Assembly: GCA_964472945.1 (NCBI GenBank)
Contig: CAYYNM010000117.1
Location: forward strand, 1 to 10,303
Reading direction: 5' to 3'
Source of the DNA: QPIN01 sp964472945
GTDB taxonomy: Bacteria > Pseudomonadota > Gammaproteobacteria > Methylococcales > Methylomonadaceae
DNA: 10,303 nucleotides
Under the pieces are notes generated by a model that worked only from the letters and a program-made list of their open reading frames with translations, was not told the origin of the DNA and did not search any database. The position numbers and the translations under genes were made by a program. Position 1 is the first letter of the stretch. Each line of letters starts with the position of its first letter. Of the stretch, positions 6,114 through 10,303 are shown piece by piece.

Positions 6114-6447
6114 TATTTTCTGTTGTAGCAATAGCATTCAAGATAGTTGAATCATCAACCGTCGTATTTAACAAGGCAATAAAGTTTTCAGCAGTCAAAG
6201 AGGTGGTATGTTCAGTTTTTAAGGCCTGGTCAATAAACTGATTAAAGTTGGCACTAGGAAAACTAAATAATTCGTGACTTAAGCGGCTTTTTTGATCTTT
6301 AATTGCTGTGTAGGCATTATGTATTACCTGAAATTGCTCTTGGTCGTGGTCGGGTGGGTTCTGTTTTGCTTGCTGTAAGTAAGCTTGCTTGATTTCAGTA
6401 TCATCCGCTCCGGGATTAATATTTAAAATTTGATAAGGTGTTTTCAT
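6103..6447 (-). CDS. Minimal J-domain protein with PPD replacing HPD
   Basis: This 114-aa DnaJ-like partner has a J-domain in residues 1-62: TPYQILNINPGADDTEIKQAY covers helices I-II, the loop follows, then FQVIHNAYTAIKDQKSRLSHELF gives helix III onward. The diagnostic loop reads QNPPDHD, so the HPD histidine is Pro31 (31-33 PPD). HPD is normally essential for stimulating Hsp70 ATPase. The rest (about 63-114) is a helical acidic tail with no Gly/Phe or zinc-finger region. Codon CCA is two substitutions away from a His codon of the CAC type, so a single-base error is unlikely. ATG 6447 gives an 8-nt gap after the TPR gene and a family-like N-terminus; ATG 6468 would add MSFLIPI and overlap that gene by 13 bp. 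Neither has a Shine-Dalgarno sequence. Confidence 0.8.
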   Translation of the reverse strand: MKTPYQILNINPGADDTEIKQAYLQQAKQNPPDHDQEQFQVIHNAYTAIKDQKSRLSHELFSFPSANFNQFIDQALKTEHTTSLTAENFIALLNTTVDDSTILNAIATTENNDH

Positions 6448-6455
6448 AATAGGTA

Positions 6456-9035
6456 TTAAAAAGGACATTTATTACTTTGGTTAACATCAAAGGTATCAAG
6501 CACATCAGAAACAGTGACATTAATATCAATATTTAAGCTATCTGCCGCTTTTAAAAAGACTAATGCTGTAAGTAAGTCTGGATTTCTCATCAGGGCAGAC
6601 ATAATTTTTTCTATGCTTACAGCACCATTAACAACGTCTTTAAGTAACCGCTCAGGAGAGGTGTTTTTTGCTATAGACTCAGCTTTTCTAGCCATTTTGT
6701 CTACGACGTTATCTGAAAGGTGTCCAAATAATTTTTCCATAGGGTCAAAATAGTATTCTTCCTCCTCNNNNNNNNNNNNNNNNNNNNNNNNNNNNNNNNN
6801 NNNNNNNNNNNNNNNNNNNNNNNNNNNNNNNNNNNNNNNNNNNNNNNNNNNNNNNNNNNNNNNNNNNTCCTCCTCTTCATCATCAAAGCCAAATAGTTTA
6901 TCAAGAAACCCCATGCTACGTTGAGGGTGAGCATAATAATAATCATCAAGAAACGGTGTGATTAAAATGACAGCTCGATTGTCTTTATCTTCAGAAGCTT
7001 GCTGCTGGGCATTTTCCAAACGCCGAATAAAATTATAAGTGCAGTTTTCAGGGATTCCATTACAGTTAGAATAGGCTTGGTAATAATGCCAAATAGGTTT
7101 ATTCCATTTAGCTATCGCTTGTTTTGAGCAATAGCGTAATAATTGAAAAGCATTATACTTATCCAGAGCCTCAGTTAAACTTAAAAATAAATCTTCAGTA
7201 TAATTTTGTTCTGCTAGTGATGTTTTTAAAGCGGGTTTGATTTTATCCAAAGCCTTGTGTAGTAAAGGCTCAATGCTTTTGTCTTTACCATAGTATTCAA
7301 GCTGTTGAATAATACGTTTTAACTCCTGTTCAGAAAGCAGGTAGCCTTTGATGGGTGTTAGCACTTTTAAAATACTTGTGTAAGGTAAGTTAGCTAACAA
7401 AGCTTCCATGGCAACCTGAAAATAAGCATTTACGGGGTCTAAATGCTGATGATTCAGTGCCTCAGCAATGTATTTAAGCCCTTTTTCTTTACCTTCAGAG
7501 ACAAAACAAAGTATCCCACGTAAAAGTTGAGTTTGACTAAGGTAATGTTTACCCAGTTTTAATGCTTCTGCCTGGTTAATTTCATTATCAACCAAGTGGT
7601 ATTTTTTACTGGTAATGAGCAACCTAGCCTGTGCTAAATGACTGGCAAACAAAACGTCTTTGGCAAAAGTATTAAGCGGGTCCTGTTTTAGAATTTTTAA
7701 GGCATATTGACAGGCTTTTTTGTTGGCTTTATTAGCGGTGGCTGTTTTAATGGCCTGGGTCAGAATATCAATGTTATCTGGAAATTTTTCTAAAGTCTTT
7801 TTTAACCAAGATTTATATTCCTTTATATCTTCATCATATTGACTCAAGTCATGCAGAATTTGTCTGTAGCTAGATAAATCTTCAGGGTCATACTCTAAAC
7901 TATCAATGATGAGTTGAGTTGTTTCTTCTGATGGTGGCTGTTGCTTGGCAATATGACGCTGAATAAAGGCAATTTTTAAATTATGGTCAGTATTTTTCTC
8001 AGCTTTTAAGGCATCAATACAGTTTAACCAATAATCTTCGGCATCATAGGTATTGTCTTCAGCTTCACACACCAATGCTTTTATGCGGTTTTCTTCAAAG
8101 ACACTTGGGCGATTAAAATGCTTGTTAAAATTACTGCGTCCAGCTGGGTAACTTGCTAGTAGAGCCTGGCAAAACTGCTGGATAAAATCGGTATCACATA
8201 AGGATTGAAATTTAATACCCGCATTAAATTTTATTTTGTCATTTAGATTGTCTTTATGTTGAACAAAATAATCAACAAATTGTTGCTGTTTTTTACTAAA
8301 CCCTTTTAGTTCCGCAATTAATTTCCGCTGTTTTTTACTGAGGGTGATAAGCTGCTCAAATAACGCATTCCCTTCTAAAGTTAAGGTTAATAATAAATTA
8401 GCTGCTGGTGAGTAAACTGAGCTGTTAGGAATTTTAGCCAATAATGCCTGAGCTTGAGAAATTTGTTCGGGTATAAACTGTACAGCATTTAATAAGGTGC
8501 GTAAGTCTTTAAAAGCAGAACGGTAAGGTATGCTTTTTATAGTCTTGTTTAACTCATCCTGGTTATTATCTTGATAAAATTGTAATGCTGTTTGTACAGT
8601 TTTAAACTGGTTAATTAAAGCTGAATCCTTAGGTAAGTCTTGTTGTAACTCTTGGTGTTCAGTTAATATTAACAAGCCTAATAAAGTAGTAAGCTCAGGA
8701 TATTGTTTATCCAGTTGTTCTGCTGATAATGCTTTTAACGCAGTTTGAAGTTTGTTATTGTTCTTTGTTTGGATTAGCCAGCAAATATAATGGTCGTATG
8801 CATCATAAGGAGGCTCTATATGTTGGATGTAATTATCCCATAACACTAAGGCTTCTTTAATCATCTCCCTGCTGGCAAAAGATAAAGCACGTTGTAAATA
8901 ACAAAAAGCTAATTGCTGTTGATATTTTTTATCATCTGTTTCGGCCCACAGTTTTTTATACAGCCTGATCGCTTCCTTATAATGTCTCGAATCTAATTGA
9001 GACTGCGCTTGTTGTTTCATGTCATTAATTGTCAT
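6456..9035 (-). CDS. Large TPR-like protein heading the Hsp70 operon (interrupted by an assembly gap)
   Basis: This is about 859 aa as drawn, though the true length is unknown because of the N-run. It has no signal peptide or membrane helix. The N-terminus shows TPR-like helical pairs (about 8-66: AQSQLDSRHYKEAIRLYKKLW, then YLQRALSFASREMIKEALVLW). Further degenerate repeats continue through the body, for example ANKKACQYALKILKQDPLN and EINQAEALKLGKHYL. Residues around 711-722 (LDKLFGFDDEEE) enter an acidic tract. After the gap come EEEEYYFDPMEKLFGHLSDN and a 100-residue helical C-terminal domain ending NQSNKCPF. It is first in the operon, 8 nt before the J-like gene. By inference it is a scaffold or client-binding co-chaperone. 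ATG 9035 has no clear ribosome site; ATG 9020 (MKQQAQ) is an alternative. I do not recognise a named family. Confidence 0.75.
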   Translation of the reverse strand: MTINDMKQQAQSQLDSRHYKEAIRLYKKLWAETDDKKYQQQLAFCYLQRALSFASREMIKEALVLWDNYIQHIEPPYDAYDHYICWLIQTKNNNKLQTALKALSAEQLDKQYPELTTLLGLLILTEHQELQQDLPKDSALINQFKTVQTALQFYQDNNQDELNKTIKSIPYRSAFKDLRTLLNAVQFIPEQISQAQALLAKIPNSSVYSPAANLLLTLTLEGNALFEQLITLSKKQRKLIAELKGFSKKQQQFVDYFVQHKDNLNDKIKFNAGIKFQSLCDTDFIQQFCQALLASYPAGRSNFNKHFNRPSVFEENRIKALVCEAEDNTYDAEDYWLNCIDALKAEKNTDHNLKIAFIQRHIAKQQPPSEETTQLIIDSLEYDPEDLSSYRQILHDLSQYDEDIKEYKSWLKKTLEKFPDNIDILTQAIKTATANKANKKACQYALKILKQDPLNTFAKDVLFASHLAQARLLITSKKYHLVDNEINQAEALKLGKHYLSQTQLLRGILCFVSEGKEKGLKYIAEALNHQHLDPVNAYFQVAMEALLANLPYTSILKVLTPIKGYLLSEQELKRIIQQLEYYGKDKSIEPLLHKALDKIKPALKTSLAEQNYTEDLFLSLTEALDKYNAFQLLRYCSKQAIAKWNKPIWHYYQAYSNCNGIPENCTYNFIRRLENAQQQASEDKDNRAVILITPFLDDYYYAHPQRSMGFLDKLFGFDDEEEXXXXXXXXXXXXXXXXXXXXXXXXXXXXXXXXXXEEEEYYFDPMEKLFGHLSDNVVDKMARKAESIAKNTSPERLLKDVVNGAVSIEKIMSALMRNPDLLTALVFLKAADSLNIDINVTVSDVLDTFDVNQSNKCPF
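6768..6867. other. Assembly gap of 100 N inside a poly-glutamate coding repeat
   Basis: Exactly 100 N, a conventional placeholder for unknown gap length. The flanks are the same low-complexity GAG/GAA codon run read on the minus strand (GAGGAGGA on one side, GAGGAGGAAGAA on the other). The assembly probably broke at a tandem trinucleotide repeat. The two sides are in frame across 100 N, but real length and frame are unknown. Confidence 0.95.
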
Positions 9036-9088
9036 AGATAATGCAGTTATTTAATTGCCTGTATTTGAGATGGCTTAGCCACCAAGCT

Positions 9089-9116
9089 ATTATAATGGAA
9101 TAGCCTTATATCGCAA
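9089..9116 (-). promoter_or_regulatory. Sigma70-type promoter of the Hsp70 operon
   Basis: On the minus strand the -35 box is TTGCGA (9116-9111, 4 of 6), followed by a 16-bp spacer and a perfect -10 box TATAAT (9094-9089). Transcription would begin near 9082-9083, giving a leader of about 47 nt. The leader would start with a small hairpin, TGGC-TAA-GCCA (9081-9071). No heat-shock (sigma32) type elements were seen on this strand. Confidence 0.55.
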
Positions 9117-9160
9117 TAAAACAATGTATTGAAAAATTAGTTTATGCGCAAAAATAATAC

Positions 9161-9194
9161 TTGTCACAAAATTGTCACATTGTTGTTGCACAAT
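9161..9194 (+). promoter_or_regulatory. Pho box and -10 of the PstS-like gene
   Basis: Two identical 7-mers, TTGTCAC at 9161-9167 and 9172-9178, are separated by AAAA. This is the exact 7-4-7 architecture of a PhoB box (consensus CTGTCAT repeats), with 5 of 7 matches per half. A -10-like CACAAT (9189-9194) begins 10 bp beyond the second half, the standard spacing when the box replaces the -35. The site is 48 bp upstream of the start codon. Phosphate-starvation induction by PhoB follows from known PhoB boxes. Confidence 0.8.
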
Positions 9195-9226
9195 AGCCCC
9201 ATGTTATCAATACAGAGTAGAAAAAT

Positions 9227-10201
9227 ATGAAATTAAAATCATTAGTTGCTGCATTAGGTTTTGCTTCAGCAACATTATTAAGTGGTACTGCAATAGCAAT
9301 ACAGACCGTTGATGCAGGTGTACCTGAGTACCAAAAAACAAGTGGTGTTTCTGGTAATATCTCTAGTGTAGGTTCTGATACCTTAGCAAACTTAATGACA
9401 CTTTGGGCTGAAGAGTTTAAGCGTAATTATCCCAATGTAAATATTCAAATTCAAGCAGCTGGCTCTTCAACTGCGCCTCCAGCATTAACTGAAGGGACTT
9501 CAAATCTTGGCCCTATGAGTCGTAGAATGAAGGATAAAGAGCGTGACGCTTTTGAAAAGAAATACGGTTATAAGCCAACTGTAATTCCTGTCGCTATTGA
9601 TGCTTTGGCTGTATATGTTAATAAAGAAAACCCCATTAAAGGTCTTTCTATCCCACAAGTTGATGCCATTATGTCATCGACGCTTAAATGTGGACATGGC
9701 TCTGAGATTACAACTTGGGGTCAAGCTGGATTAGAAGGTGCCTGGGCAAGTAAACCCATTCAGTTATATGGTCGTAACTCAGTTTCTGGTACTTATGGGT
9801 ATTTTAAGAAAAAAGCTTTATGTAAGGGTGATTACAAAAGCAATGTCAATGAGCAGCCAGGTTCTGCATCTGTTGTACAGTCAGTTACTTCGTCATTAAA
9901 TGGTATTGGTTATTCAGGTATTGGCTATAAAACTTCTGGTGTTAAAGCAGTGCCATTAGCTAAAAAAGAAGGACAGGCTTTTGTTGCAGCGACTCCTGAA
10001 AATGCAGTATCAGGAAAATATCCTTTAGCTCGTTTCTTGTATATTTATGTAAACAAGAAACCTAACAAGCCTTTAGCACCATTAGAGCGAGAATTTATCA
10101 AAATGATTCTTTCTCAAATAGGTCAAAAAGTTGTTATTAAAGATGGCTATATTCCTTTACCAGAAAAAGTGTTGATGAAATCTTTAGAGGCCATTAAATA
10201 A
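9227..10201 (+). CDS. pstS: PstS-like periplasmic phosphate-binding protein
   Basis: This 324-aa extracytoplasmic solute-binding protein captures phosphate for a Pst ABC transporter. It has a Sec signal peptide at 1-24 (MKLKS, hydrophobic core, AIA cleavage) and no lipobox Cys. Phosphate-site segments are visible: SVGSDTLANLMTLW (47-60), AAGSSTAPPALTEG (77-90), LGPMSRRM (94-101), Asp125 in VAIDALAVYVN and GRNSVSGTYGYF (182-193). Cys155 and Cys199 could form a disulfide. The length fits PstS. The Pho box upstream supports phosphate-regulated expression, and a weak AGAG site lies 9 nt before ATG. No pstC or pstA follows in the remaining 102 bp, so it may be a stand-alone or operon-leading copy. 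The symbol is given by family; a second PstS paralogue elsewhere is possible. Confidence 0.9.
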   Translation: MKLKSLVAALGFASATLLSGTAIAIQTVDAGVPEYQKTSGVSGNISSVGSDTLANLMTLWAEEFKRNYPNVNIQIQAAGSSTAPPALTEGTSNLGPMSRRMKDKERDAFEKKYGYKPTVIPVAIDALAVYVNKENPIKGLSIPQVDAIMSSTLKCGHGSEITTWGQAGLEGAWASKPIQLYGRNSVSGTYGYFKKKALCKGDYKSNVNEQPGSASVVQSVTSSLNGIGYSGIGYKTSGVKAVPLAKKEGQAFVAATPENAVSGKYPLARFLYIYVNKKPNKPLAPLEREFIKMILSQIGQKVVIKDGYIPLPEKVLMKSLEAIK

Positions 10202-10289
10202 ATTAGTGGAAAGTAGCTCTTTAAATGAACAGGGAGTACACAAGGATGTGCTAAGTAGGCAGGCATAATTAACTTAACCTTTTAATTCT

Positions 10290-10303
10290 CGTCATTCCCG
10301 AGT
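10290..10303. repeat. Possible start of a dispersed repeat cut by the window edge
   Basis: The window ends CGTCATTCCCGAGT. CGTCATTCCCG is, from memory, the start of widespread palindromic repeats in many bacteria. Only one arm is present, so no palindrome can be shown. Confidence 0.25.

Noticed and set aside
6514..6753. Plus-strand open frame over the TPR protein C-terminal domain
   Set aside because: Antisense to a minus-strand frame that fits the operon; no motif.
6701..6949. Alternative minus-strand frame crossing the N gap
   Set aside because: Out of frame with the TPR protein and depends on undefined bases; no supporting motif.
9197..9204. CCCCATGT resembling a sigma32 heat-shock -10
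   Set aside because: It is on the plus strand facing pstS rather than the chaperone operon, and no CTTGAAA-like -35 lies 13-14 bp upstream.

Overview
The window looks like chromosomal DNA of an AT-rich, free-living, probably marine gammaproteobacterium. The evidence is a ubiquinone-biosynthesis accessory gene (ubiK), a PhoB-type box in front of a PstS-like phosphate-binding protein, REP-like palindromes and short, tightly packed operons. An Oceanospirillales-type host would fit, but that is a guess from protein style and is not proven here.

Region by region. 106-796 (+) holds a small toxin-antitoxin pair: a PIN-domain nuclease followed by an overlapping ribbon-helix-helix antitoxin. 797-1160 contains no intact gene. 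It holds an imperfect hairpin element (about 851-911), a perfect 12-bp tandem duplication and the start-less 3' end of a protein gene that runs into the next gene, which suggests a past insertion or replacement. 1147-1893 (+) is an alpha/beta hydrolase, convergent with ubiK (1907-2155, -). The ubiK to 2279 intergenic region carries palindromes and a 10-bp direct repeat. 2279-3139 (+) is a 3-hydroxyisobutyrate-dehydrogenase-family reductase, followed by a pair of REP-like palindromes and one further hairpin.

The centrepiece is 9035 to 3305 on the minus strand. Five genes are separated by at most 8 nt or overlap. In transcription order they are a large TPR-like protein with a glutamate-rich stretch interrupted by a 100-N assembly gap, a minimal J-domain protein with PPD in place of HPD, a GrpE-like protein, a short DnaK/HscC-like Hsp70 and a zinc-ribbon helical protein. 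A good sigma70-type promoter sits upstream at 9089-9116. The set looks like a dedicated, self-contained Hsp70 machine (ATPase, J-like partner, exchange factor and two probable adaptors) rather than the housekeeping dnaK-dnaJ-grpE locus. Its substrate is unknown.

Divergent from this operon, 9227-10201 (+) encodes a secreted PstS-type phosphate-binding protein preceded by an almost canonical Pho box. The window ends inside a possible dispersed repeat.
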